Positions 7,628 to 14,967 of a stretch of DNA of 64,000 nucleotides are shown here, piece by piece (position 1 is the stretch's first letter; each line of letters begins with the position of its first letter). Origin of the DNA: Spirochaeta cellobiosiphila DSM 17781 (GTDB lineage Bacteria > Spirochaetota > Spirochaetia > DSM-17781); NCBI RefSeq assembly GCF_000426705.1, contig NZ_KE384558.1, forward strand, positions 1 to 64,000, in the 5' to 3' direction. Made by a program: the position numbers and the translations under genes. The notes beneath the pieces are model-generated. The model was not told where the DNA came from, ran no database searches, and was given only the letters and a program-made list of their open reading frames with translations.

Positions 7628-8074
7628 ATGAGTAAGAAGTTTAGACCGGGTGTAATTTTACAAGTTCCAATTGATAATAACACTCATACATATGCAAGAA
7701 TATTGACGGATAGAAATATCGCCTTTTATGACTATAGAACAGCAGAAGAAATAACTAATTTGAAAGATATTATTTCTGCAAAAATATTATTCATTATATG
7801 TGTTAATGAGACTTTTAAGAATAGTTGGGAAGTTAAAGGGGATCTAGAATTAGAGCCGAGTTTAAGAAGAAATCCATTAATGTTTATCTGTGCCCCATAT
7901 ACAGAAGACTATAAAATTTATGATAATGGGGAAATACGTCGTAATGCAACCAAAGAAGAATGCATGGGGTTAGAACGTGTGGTTGCTTGGAGTCCTGAAA
8001 GAGTAGAAGGACGCTTGCTAGATCATTACAATGGGCATGAAAATGAATGGGTTGAAGCTTACAAAATAAAGTAG
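7628..8074 (+). CDS. Imm26-like immunity protein
   Basis: The 148-residue soluble protein starts at ATG 7628, preceded by AGGGGAAATT. The N-terminus RPGVILQVPIDNNTHTYARI, followed by IAFYDYRTAEE and an ILFIICVNE strand, matches the Imm26 pattern (KxGDxxxIPL..YAxGRIL..xxxFYD) as I remember it. Imm26 proteins neutralise Rhs/CDI-type toxins in the cytoplasm. The gene directly follows the toxin remnant at 7379-7615, so it is an intact immunity gene left beside a broken toxin. The last codons of a second copy survive at 5612-5625. Confidence 0.7.
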   Translation: MSKKFRPGVILQVPIDNNTHTYARILTDRNIAFYDYRTAEEITNLKDIISAKILFIICVNETFKNSWEVKGDLELEPSLRRNPLMFICAPYTEDYKIYDNGEIRRNATKEECMGLERVVAWSPERVEGRLLDHYNGHENEWVEAYKIK

Positions 8075-8089
8075 AACCATGACTGAACC

Positions 8090-8510
8090 CTCAAAAAGCA
8101 TCGCTCCAAGGTAATTTGAATTGAATAATGACTAGTTATTGTTAAGCAAACCCTGTATGACCTCCCTGTCATTCTAGGCTTTTTTGTCCCGGCCGTGTCA
8201 TTTTTATTATTCCACAGATCACTTAGGATCTACTGTTTCCATTACAGATTAAGCAGTTGAGAAGCTCTGGAGAGCGGAATATACTCCTTTTGGGGATAAG
8301 TTTGTTATCGATAATCCATCAGGACGAGATGATTTTGACTTTAAGTATACTGGTAAGGATTATGATGCGAAGTTAGGGTTTTATTACTTTAATGCCCGTT
8401 GGTATGATGCTCAAGCTGGTCGATTTATTACGGAAGATCCTGCCAGGGATGGGTCGAATTGGTATTTGTATACGGCGAATAATCCACTTATGTTTGTTGA
8501 TCCTAGTGGA
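8090..8510 (+). repeat. Rhs cassette boundary repeat, copy D (palindrome deleted)
   Basis: The copy begins with CTCAAAAAGCATCGCTCC but has lost about 110 bp, including the palindrome and the CTCTGCGCTCGC tract. It keeps the terminator (8151-8186) and the full Rhs core part to the codons for FVDPSG. It shows that the palindrome is not needed for the copy to persist. Confidence 0.8.
8151..8186 (+). terminator. Terminator in boundary repeat D
   Basis: The arms CCCTGTATGAC and GTCATTCTAGG flank a CTCCCT loop, and a C plus six T residues follow. Two mismatches weaken the stem. Confidence 0.65.
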
Positions 8511-9203
8511 TTCTCTGATGAAAGTACTCTGTTTGATCCATTAGGCCAAGGAAGTGCCGCGAAAAGATATATAAGAAATCAAACAGTAGATACTAAAAGG
8601 TTATTAAATCATGAACAAACTAGGCGTGATTATGAGGAAAATACTGTATTCAATGCGGCTAACTTTGTTATTGATACTATAAATAATGTCTCAAAAAGAG
8701 TTGCTGGTGAAGATATTGTTAAGCGTGGTGGTGCATATAAAGATTTAACAGGACTTTCTAGGACAGTAGAAGGCCATCATTTAGTCTCCTCTGATGCCAT
8801 TAAAAGATCATCTATTTCCTTAAGTTGGAGGGATGGGCCAGCTATTTCTATGTCTTATGTTGATCATAAGAAAACTAAGTCTTGGGGACCGGGGGGCTAC
8901 ATATCGCCAGTCACAATTAGATTTGATTGAGAAAGGATTATTTATAGAAGCTCTTAATCGAGACATTGCATCAATAAGAGACTTGTTTGGTAGTAAATAT
9001 GACTTACAAATAGCAGAAGCATTAGAATATTACAATACCATTGATCCTGAAAAGTTAAAGCCTAGAACAAATAATGAAAACGAAAAAGAAAAAAATCTAG
9101 TGGTGGATTATTTAAATCAATAAAGGATTCTTTTAGAGAATGGCGTGATAGTAGAAAAAAGAAAAGTGAAGATACAGAGGACACTGATGAAGATAATAGC
9201 TAA
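8206..9203 (+). pseudogene. Orphan Rhs tip D with GHH/HNH-type nuclease toxin
   Basis: The core frame has one stop (GATTAA, where other copies have GATGAA) and is then open through GEYTPFGDK-like codons, YYFNARWYDAQAGRFITEDP and FVDPSG. The toxin part carries VEGHHLVSSDAIKRS, DGPAISMSYVDHKKTKSWG, then SQLDLIEKGLFIEALNRDI and FGSKYD. This order of GHH, Gly-Pro-Ala, DH..T, a Gln-rich helix and FG.KYD fits the GHH members of the HNH/endonuclease VII toxin group. Two frameshifts, near 8895 after a G-run and near 9100 in an A-run, divide it. After correction the acidic tail ends at 9203. Confidence 0.7.
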
Positions 9204-9603
9204 CATTGGAACTGATTTAATTAAGTTGGGGCAATCTCGTGAACAGATAAGAAAAATATTGAGCACATATACCCGTAGCTCATTTCATAGAGATAAGGAT
9301 GAGCCCTTAACTGATGAATATGGGACTTTGGGTATGTTTGTTTACTATTCAAAAGATGACTTGTGTGATGGAATTGAATTTTATAGAGAAGCAGAAATAT
9401 ATTACGAAGGTCATGAGCTTTTTGCTATGAGTAATCACGAATTGCTACAACTATTAAGACATTTAGATGAGAATATCGAAATAGGCTTTTCTGATGTCAC
9501 ATCTAATAAATTAGGAATTGGGTTTTGGCATCCTGAAGGTGTCACAGAATCACCGGAAAAAATACCAGAATCTATCATGGTTTTTAAAGATCTACCTCAA
9601 TAG
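9187..9603 (+). CDS. Putative immunity protein for the GHH toxin
   Basis: I place the start at ATG 9187 because AGAGGA lies six bases upstream. An in-frame GTG 42 nt earlier lacks a site. The 138-residue protein has a conserved-looking block, YYSKDDLCDGIEFYREAEIY, followed by SNHELLQLLRHLDENIEIGF and an alternating strand ending GIGFWHPEG. It appears cytoplasmic. The start lies inside the corrected end of the toxin, the coupled arrangement usual for toxin-immunity pairs. I cannot name the immunity family. Confidence 0.6.
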   Translation: MKIIANIGTDLIKLGQSREQIRKILSTYTRSSFHRDKDEPLTDEYGTLGMFVYYSKDDLCDGIEFYREAEIYYEGHELFAMSNHELLQLLRHLDENIEIGFSDVTSNKLGIGFWHPEGVTESPEKIPESIMVFKDLPQ

Positions 9604-9890
9604 CATCGCTCCAAGGCAAATCATCCTGATTCTATCAAACCAGGAGCGGCCCTCCCCAGATGAGATATCTTATTTGTGAAGGGACTTGATTTCCCTTTCC
9701 ACTCGCATCACGGCGATTTGAACTAAAAGATGACTTATTATTGTTAATCAAACCCAGTATAACCTCCCTGTCATTCTGGGCTTTTTTTGTCCTGGCCATG
9801 CAGTTTTATTATTCCACAGACCACTTAAGATCTACTGTAGCCATTACTGATGAAGCAGGTGAGAAGCTATGGGGAGGGGAATATACTGCT
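9602..9890 (+). repeat. Rhs cassette boundary repeat, copy E
   Basis: The copy starts AGCATCGCTCC directly at the stop of the previous immunity gene. Its palindrome (9657-9676) has two mismatched pairs. It keeps the terminator (9753-9788) and only about 25 codons of Rhs core, cut off after the GEYT codons, where it passes into the DUF4329-like domain. Confidence 0.8.
9753..9788 (+). terminator. Terminator in boundary repeat E
   Basis: The stem CCCAGTATAAC/GTCATTCTGGG has a CTCCCT loop and is followed by C and seven T residues. One or two weak pairs lie near the loop. Confidence 0.75.
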
Positions 9891-10402
9891 TTGATTCTAT
9901 AAGAATGAACAAGGAGCTAGGTTCCTCTATTTATAAAAATGAAGATGGGGCTTATTCATATACAGTGCCTAACCAAGGTGTGAAAAATAGTGTGAATCCC
10001 TCTGTTCCTGAAAATGGAGAAGAGGTTGTTGCCAACATACATGCTCATGTAAATGCTACAAATCCAAAATCAGATAGTCTCTCTGAAGGTGATGTAGCAC
10101 AAGCAGAGAAAGATGGATTAGACATATATGTTACTACTCCACAAGGAATGCTTCAAAAATGGGATGTCGATTTGGATGACTTTGATATTATAAGTAATGA
10201 TCTTGCATATGACTCAAAGAATATAAATGAAAAAGGATATGAAAATAATCCAGATGCTTATACAGGTGAAGACAATGAAAAAGTTGGGAAAATAAAAAGC
10301 TTCTTTGAAAGTATTGGTCGATCTAGATATAATAGTGGAGATGACAAAGAAACTTCTTCAGCACAGCATTCATTAAGAGAAGATAATAGTGATGAAAATT
10401 AA
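9869..10402 (+). CDS. DUF4329-like toxin domain, detached from its Rhs carrier
   Basis: The Rhs core frame stops after GEYTALIL, but a different frame opens at ATG 9869, preceded by AGGTGAG, which could act as a ribosome binding site. The 177-residue product has GSSIYKNEDGAYSYTVPNQG, IHAHVNATNPKSDSLSEGD and YVTTPQGMLQKWD. This order matches DUF4329, a domain found at the tips of Rhs-type proteins; its IHxH and SxxD motifs suggest a metal-dependent hydrolase. A charged, Ser/Asp-rich tail ends inside the next gene. Whether it is expressed as a free protein is unclear. Confidence 0.55.
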   Translation: MGRGIYCFDSIRMNKELGSSIYKNEDGAYSYTVPNQGVKNSVNPSVPENGEEVVANIHAHVNATNPKSDSLSEGDVAQAEKDGLDIYVTTPQGMLQKWDVDLDDFDIISNDLAYDSKNINEKGYENNPDAYTGEDNEKVGKIKSFFESIGRSRYNSGDDKETSSAQHSLREDNSDEN

Positions 10403-11093
10403 TAAAAAAATTAATCACCATTCTAAGGGCTCTAAAATACAATGCACTAAATTAATGTTATTCTTGGTAGTTATAGGAATACTTTGTATTTTTGTGTCGA
10501 CGCATTCTATGAGTCTTTGGCAAGATATGGATAAACAGCTGGAGAAAAAAAAAGACTTTGTTTTTCCTGAAATTTTATTTAAGACACTAGAGGCACGTAA
10601 TGGAAAAACTTTCTTTAGAAGAGAAATACTATCAGTAAATTTTGTTCAATATTTATTTTCATTTAATAGCTATTTTGATGACAACTTATCAATTGGAGAA
10701 TCATTATTAGTTGACATTAATTATAATGGTATTTTACCCTCTAAATTCATAAAAAAATTACAGCTTTCTGTAGATTCAATAATATTAAATTTAAAATATG
10801 ATGATAAAGAGTTAGAATATTTATATTTCAAAAATGTAAAATATTATGATGGTGTAGTTGGTGTTGAAGCTTTTATTAAAAAATATTTCCCTAATAAAAA
10901 AAGTAGTAATACTGATATTGAGTACTTTTGGGCAGGATTGTTTGCAGAAGGAACATTACTTAAAATAGTGTCTTCTAGAAACTTTGATGGGGATAACTTA
11001 TATAAAATTTCTGTTTTGACTATAGATAGGATGGATATAGAGGATACAAGAAAAGAAATACTGGTTAATTCTGCCACTACAGTAAAATTTTAG
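10392..11093 (+). CDS. Single-TM protein, putative immunity partner of the DUF4329 domain
   Basis: The ATG at 10392 lies within the last codons of the preceding gene (11-nt overlap), pointing to translational coupling. The 233-residue protein has a basic N-terminus and one membrane helix at about residues 22-41 (LMLFLVVIGILCIFV). The long extracytoplasmic part is rich in Lys, Asp and Asn and contains WAGLFAEGTLLKIV. No family is recognised. The overlap and order support a membrane-anchored immunity role against a toxin acting in the periplasm or envelope, but this is inferred. Confidence 0.5.
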   Translation: MKINKKINHHSKGSKIQCTKLMLFLVVIGILCIFVSTHSMSLWQDMDKQLEKKKDFVFPEILFKTLEARNGKTFFRREILSVNFVQYLFSFNSYFDDNLSIGESLLVDINYNGILPSKFIKKLQLSVDSIILNLKYDDKELEYLYFKNVKYYDGVVGVEAFIKKYFPNKKSSNTDIEYFWAGLFAEGTLLKIVSSRNFDGDNLYKISVLTIDRMDIEDTRKEILVNSATTVKF

Positions 11094-11203
11094 AGAACTA
11101 AGAAAAATTATTTATAATAAAGTTATATACTTATGTGTGTAATCGTAATTTAAAGGTGGTGACTAAATTAATCCAAATTCAAACAATAAATTTAATATCT
11201 CAA

Positions 11204-11513
11204 TCTCAAAAAACATCGCTCCCAGGCCAATCCTCCTAATTTTACAGAAATAGAACCGTCACCACTTAGATAAGATATCTTATCTGGGTAGGGAATTGAT
11301 TTGCCTCTGCGCTCGCATCAAGGCGATTTGAACAAAAAAATGATTCGTTATTGTTAATCAAACCCTGTATGACCTCCCTGTCATTCTGGGCTTTTTTAGT
11401 TCTGGCCGTACAGTTTTTATTATTCCAAAGACCACTTAAGATCTACTGTAGCCATTACCGATGAGGCTGGTGAGAGCTTTGGAGTGCCGAGGACACACCC
11501 TTTGGAGATAAGG
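11204..11513 (+). repeat. Rhs cassette boundary repeat, copy F
   Basis: The copy begins CTCAAAAAACATCGCTCC, carries a perfect 18-bp palindrome at 11268-11285 (half AGATAAGAT), the CTCTGCGCTCGCATC tract, the terminator (11363-11397) and Rhs core codons up to the equivalent of TPFGDKV. The unrelated toxin sequence then starts. Confidence 0.85.
11363..11397 (+). terminator. Terminator in boundary repeat F
   Basis: The arms CCCTGTATGAC and GTCATTCTGGG surround CTCCCT and are followed by C and six T residues. Confidence 0.7.
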
Positions 11514-11882
11514 TTGAAGACATTTTGAATAAATCTTATGCAAAAGCTAAAGAAAGTTATGTTGGAGGGCATTTTTCTTGGGGGAGAAGTTTTTTCTAGG
11601 TAATGTGTTCCTGGATTGGATTGTTCTTCGACTTCACTCATTCAGCCGAAGATGCTACTGGGGGTAATATAACGGATAGAAATGCTAAAACAATGGCAAA
11701 ACGAGCCTAAGCTAGATGGAGTTGCTTGTGTTGGAACAGTAAGATTTTTTGATTGGAATAATGATGAAAACTATGATCATGTTACTACCTCTGTAGAAAA
11801 TGGCAAAGAAGTGCATCCATCACAAAATCAAGGTGAAATAAAAAAGATTACTGGTAGATGTTTAGATAATCTCCCTTATTAG
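11418..11882 (+). pseudogene. Orphan Rhs tip F with truncated toxin remnant
   Basis: The Rhs core stops after the GDKV codons. Frames then change several times. Recognisable pieces are ILNKSYAKAKESYVGGHFSW and, from about 11700, GVACVGTVRFFDWNNDENYD followed by HVTTSVENG. A VRFFDW...DHV arrangement resembles CHAP or NlpC-type amidase domains (GDxxFFDW...HVG), so the lost toxin may have been a cell-wall amidase. The remnant ends at a stop at 11880-11882. The assignment is tentative. Confidence 0.45.
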
Positions 11883-11929
11883 CCAAATACAAAGATAAAG
11901 GAAAGACAATACAATTGGAGGTATATATT

Positions 11930-12373
11930 ATGGGAATGAAAAAGAAAATTATAACAATTTTATTTTGTATATTGAGTTATTATTGTTTCTCAGATGGTTT
12001 CTCAAAGGATGATATTTTATATTTGAATTTGAAAAATGACAAAATAATTATCAATTGTGTTTACTATGATAATTCAAGTGTTCTAAAGAGTTTTACTGGG
12101 GTTCTAGAATCAGATCCTTATTCTATAGTAGTTCGGTTTGAAAACGATGAAATTTATGATATAGATAATAAAATTATAGTTTCTTTTAAGAATTATGATC
12201 CAGCATTTTATGGGTTTAAAATAAAGCCCTCTTATCCTGTGCCTGAAAGCCATTCACCAGGTTTGAATCTTTTTCCTTATTTTTATCCAATAGGATCAGT
12301 GGGTGATTCTCTTTTGATTGTTTGGGATTATAATAAAAGAACTTTTAAGCGTATGATTTTTAGTATTCCTTAA
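11930..12373 (+). CDS. Exported protein with signal peptide, possible immunity protein
   Basis: The ATG at 11930 has GGAGGT nine bases upstream, and an in-frame start 15 nt earlier is less likely. The 147-residue product has a typical signal peptide (KKKIITILFCILSYYCF) and a small Asn/Lys/Tyr-rich mature domain without known motifs. A lipobox is not convincing. If the broken tip F toxin was a periplasmic amidase, an exported immunity protein would fit, but that is inference from position. Confidence 0.55.
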   Translation: MGMKKKIITILFCILSYYCFSDGFSKDDILYLNLKNDKIIINCVYYDNSSVLKSFTGVLESDPYSIVVRFENDEIYDIDNKIIVSFKNYDPAFYGFKIKPSYPVPESHSPGLNLFPYFYPIGSVGDSLLIVWDYNKRTFKRMIFSIP

Positions 12374-12507
12374 AATATAGGTGTGACCGTCAATTTCAAG
12401 GGCGATAAACACCTAATGCTATTCCTCTAAGAATACATATAATAATAGGCAGTATTTTGAGGCAAGTTACTGGGGTAGCGGAAGCTTTTAATTAGTAGGA
12501 ATGAAAA

Positions 12508-12945
12508 ATGATCAATAAAAACAATAAAATACTATTTCTGATATTGATTGTGATGATATCAAGCTTTTCAGTTGTTTATAGTGAAGATGGCAATGATTGG
12601 AATGGTAAATGGATTTTAAGTTATAAAGATCAAGTTAATTTAAAGAAGAATCCATACAAGGCAATAATGCCTTTTATCTTTAATGTTAATTGTAGTACAA
12701 ATTTAAGCATTTCATTTATAGCGTCAACAGAAGTTGTAACTAGTATTTACACAAGAAAGACCACAATTGAGAATCGGTCAGCAGAGTTTGTTATATATGG
12801 ATTTGGAGGTTTAACTTTTAAAGGTAAATTTATTCATGATGGTAAAAACATAAAATATTTTGTTAAAAGTACAGGTATGGAGCCAGACAAAGACTGGGTA
12901 TACATGGGTACATTGATTCATCCATTGGAGGATTATGAACCATAG
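12508..12945 (+). CDS. Exported small protein, unknown
   Basis: This 145-residue protein begins at ATG 12508 after a weak TAGGAATG. A signal peptide (about residues 1-25, ending VVYSE) precedes a mature domain starting GNDWNGKWILSYKDQ. The GNDW/GKW opening recalls the lipoprotein at 1535-1999 (DLSGVWY), suggesting distant relatives or a shared lipocalin-like start. There is no catalytic motif. Like its neighbour it may be an immunity protein without its toxin. Confidence 0.5.
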   Translation: MINKNNKILFLILIVMISSFSVVYSEDGNDWNGKWILSYKDQVNLKKNPYKAIMPFIFNVNCSTNLSISFIASTEVVTSIYTRKTTIENRSAEFVIYGFGGLTFKGKFIHDGKNIKYFVKSTGMEPDKDWVYMGTLIHPLEDYEP

Positions 12946-13102
12946 GAATTGGATAAGTATAAAAAATTAATCGTTTATACTTAGACATAATCAATATTAA
13001 TATACAATGCTCATTATTTGATGGGTATAGAGTCAGTGTCAATTCAACCGGCCCTTATCTATGAAACTCATAAAAAGCATAATTTCTCCCAAAGGAGAAT
13101 AA

Positions 13103-13230
13103 AATGTAGAAACCAGCAACAACACAAGAATGGAAATCCTTCTTTGAAGAAGCCCAGAAATTAGGAAAGATAAGAAAGGAGATAGCAGAAGATCTAGGAA
13201 TCGCCGTTTAAGCTATCGCTTACCATAAGA
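13103..13230 (+). pseudogene. IS66 accessory OrfA-like remnant
   Basis: After a good AAAGGAG an ATG is followed at once by a stop. The frame continues with TQEWKSFFEEAQKLGKIRKE then IAEDLGIAV, a stop and AIAYHKRR. The W...G.....A..L.I......Y...R layout resembles the small HTH protein (TnpA/OrfA) of IS66 elements. It may come from the same element as the remnant at 7151-7366. Low certainty. Confidence 0.4.
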
Positions 13231-13269
13231 GAAGAACTTTCAAAAGGACAACAATTAATAATTTCGTTA

Positions 13270-13535
13270 AATTACCATACCCGTCAACAGGAAAACTTAG
13301 TGATTTTTTATCAAATCTTAATATTTTTACTGGTGAGGATATGAGGTTAATGGGAAAATATAACTAATATAAGTGGGAAGCCTAATGCTATGAGTTTTGG
13401 TAATTATGTTTTTATGCAAAATAGTAGCGAGAATCTATCGGATAGTATATCTCGATTATTGGCTCATGAAAGTGTACATACCTTCAAGAAAAATTATTAC
13501 GAAGAATAAGCGTATGAAATCCAACTTAGATTGAG
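13270..13535 (+). pseudogene. Metalloprotease-like Rhs toxin remnant
   Basis: Broken frames encode GKLSDFLSNLNIFTGEDMRL, then SRLLAHESVHTFKKNYYEE, a stop and AYEIQLRL. The HExxH-like AHESVHT followed by a Tyr/Glu-rich stretch is typical of zinc-dependent tip domains at the end of Rhs-type proteins. No Rhs core remains upstream and at least three stops interrupt the sequence. The next gene begins almost immediately. Confidence 0.45.
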
Positions 13536-13547
13536 GTGTTTATGGCC

Positions 13548-14069
13548 ATGAAGCCAATATTAATGATCTTATTAATTCAGATATTCTCTGTTGGTAATCT
13601 ATTTTCTGATGATCTTTTTGATTTAAATGGTCAATTAATAGATCGAGAAGTTTTTATAGAATTTTATCGTGATAATCCTGAACTTACATTAGAGGGGATT
13701 AAGGATGTTGTTAAGGCTTTAGATTTATATCTCTGGGGTTTTGATGAGATGGGTAATAATTCTGTAAGTGAAGAAGAATTCGTTCATTCTATGTATAAGA
13801 AATATGGTGATAAATTATTGGTTGTCGTTCTTGATAGACTAAAAATAGTATACACGTACTCCAATATTTGTGAAGTAGATCTACCTATAGATTTATTGTT
13901 TGATTGCATATCAGACATATATTTCGATGAAGATAGTTCATATATTAAATCAAAGGATTTTATAGAAAAATATGAATTAATTTTAAATCAGTGGTATCAA
14001 GTCGTACAGAAGGATGATAAAGATATATATATTGTTACAGGTAGAAAGATAATCAATTCAATTAAGTAA
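13548..14069 (+). CDS. Exported protein, putative immunity partner
   Basis: Candidate starts are ATG 13542 and ATG 13548. GAGGTG at 13533-13538 is better spaced for 13548. The 173-residue product has a signal peptide (PILMILLIQIFSVGNLFS) and an acidic mature domain with helices such as LTLEGIKDVVKALDLYLWGF and IDLLFDCISDIYFDEDSSYI. No family is recognised. It follows the HExxH remnant in the usual immunity position and is the last intact gene before the terminal boundary copy. Confidence 0.55.
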   Translation: MKPILMILLIQIFSVGNLFSDDLFDLNGQLIDREVFIEFYRDNPELTLEGIKDVVKALDLYLWGFDEMGNNSVSEEEFVHSMYKKYGDKLLVVVLDRLKIVYTYSNICEVDLPIDLLFDCISDIYFDEDSSYIKSKDFIEKYELILNQWYQVVQKDDKDIYIVTGRKIINSIK

Positions 14070-14110
14070 AGAGATATCTATTTCTAAATGATTGCTTATA
14101 ATATAACAAC

Positions 14111-14260
14111 CTCAAAAAAGTATCACTCCAAGGCAAATCAGCCTGATTATACCGAACCAGGATCTTCGCCCCCTAAGATATCCAATCGGTGAAGGGACTT
14201 GATATCTTTAGACTCGCATCACGGCGATTGGAACTAAATAATGACTAAGTATCATTTAAC
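14111..14260 (+). repeat. Boundary repeat copy G, terminal and degenerate
   Basis: The copy starts CTCAAAAAAGTATCACTCC and follows the common order through the CATCACGGCGATT tract, but the palindrome is ruined (TAAGATATCCAATC) and the copy ends before the terminator and Rhs core. It appears to be the right border of the Rhs cassette array. Confidence 0.75.
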
Positions 14261-14515
14261 CAGTAGCAAGCTTTTGCCCAGCCTATACACCAATTTGGTC
14301 TATAACAATGCTTTCGGATAGATTGTCTGAATTCTCTGATAGAGTAACTTCTGGTATCATATTGGTAAACAGAATAATAAAACAATAATTCTTTTCATAA
14401 TAATCGCCATATAAATGTAGGCAAGCTGTCATGCAATAATCGCTTTTCTGAAAACGGTTTTAATGGGAAAATATTACAGGTTCCAATCACTCTTCACACA
14501 GGAGTATGATTTAAA
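14261..14515 (-). other. Intergenic stretch with a possible decayed exported-protein start
   Basis: On the minus strand a signal-like MKRIIVLLFC, followed after a frameshift by MIPEVTLSENSDNLSES, can be read between about 14412 and 14300. Stops occur soon after. No intact gene or RNA was seen. Confidence 0.25.
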
Positions 14516-14900
14516 TTGAAAGTTATTACATATGAGCACATATTAGAATTACTCAGTACCAATAACAAACAATGGAGCTAGTACAAGAATAATTTTAGAG
14601 ATGAGTTATACCAATACATGTTTTAGTTAAGATCATGAAAAGTTACAAAGACCGATGGTCTTTAGAAATGTTCTTCAAAATCATTCCTATTATATACCTG
14701 AACAGGATAAAGATGATCCTGTCGGCTTTGGTATAGATATAACTAATCTAGATAAGAAAGGAATATGTGTATTTCACAATGAAAAAGAGGATACCATATT
14801 AATTCCAAGCTTTACGGAATTACTTAGGCTCTTTGTTGAGGATAAATATAAGCTGGATATTATAGAATCGATATTCATTCTCATTCTAGGGATATATTAA
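14516..14900 (+). pseudogene. Decayed small cytoplasmic protein, immunity-like
   Basis: The first frame opens with LKVITYEHILELLSTNNKQW, is interrupted by stops, and resumes as DHEKLQRPMVFRNVLQNHSY followed by VGFGIDITNLDKKGICVF to a stop at 14900. The last part alone forms an 81-codon frame from ATG 14655 with no ribosome binding site. The compact acidic domain with alternating strands looks like a SUKH- or Imm-type protein, but no family motif is certain. Confidence 0.3.
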
Positions 14901-14967
14901 AAATATAAAGGATTTTTTTTTATGGGTCATGATAAACTATTTTCAATAAGATAACAAAGGAATAAAA

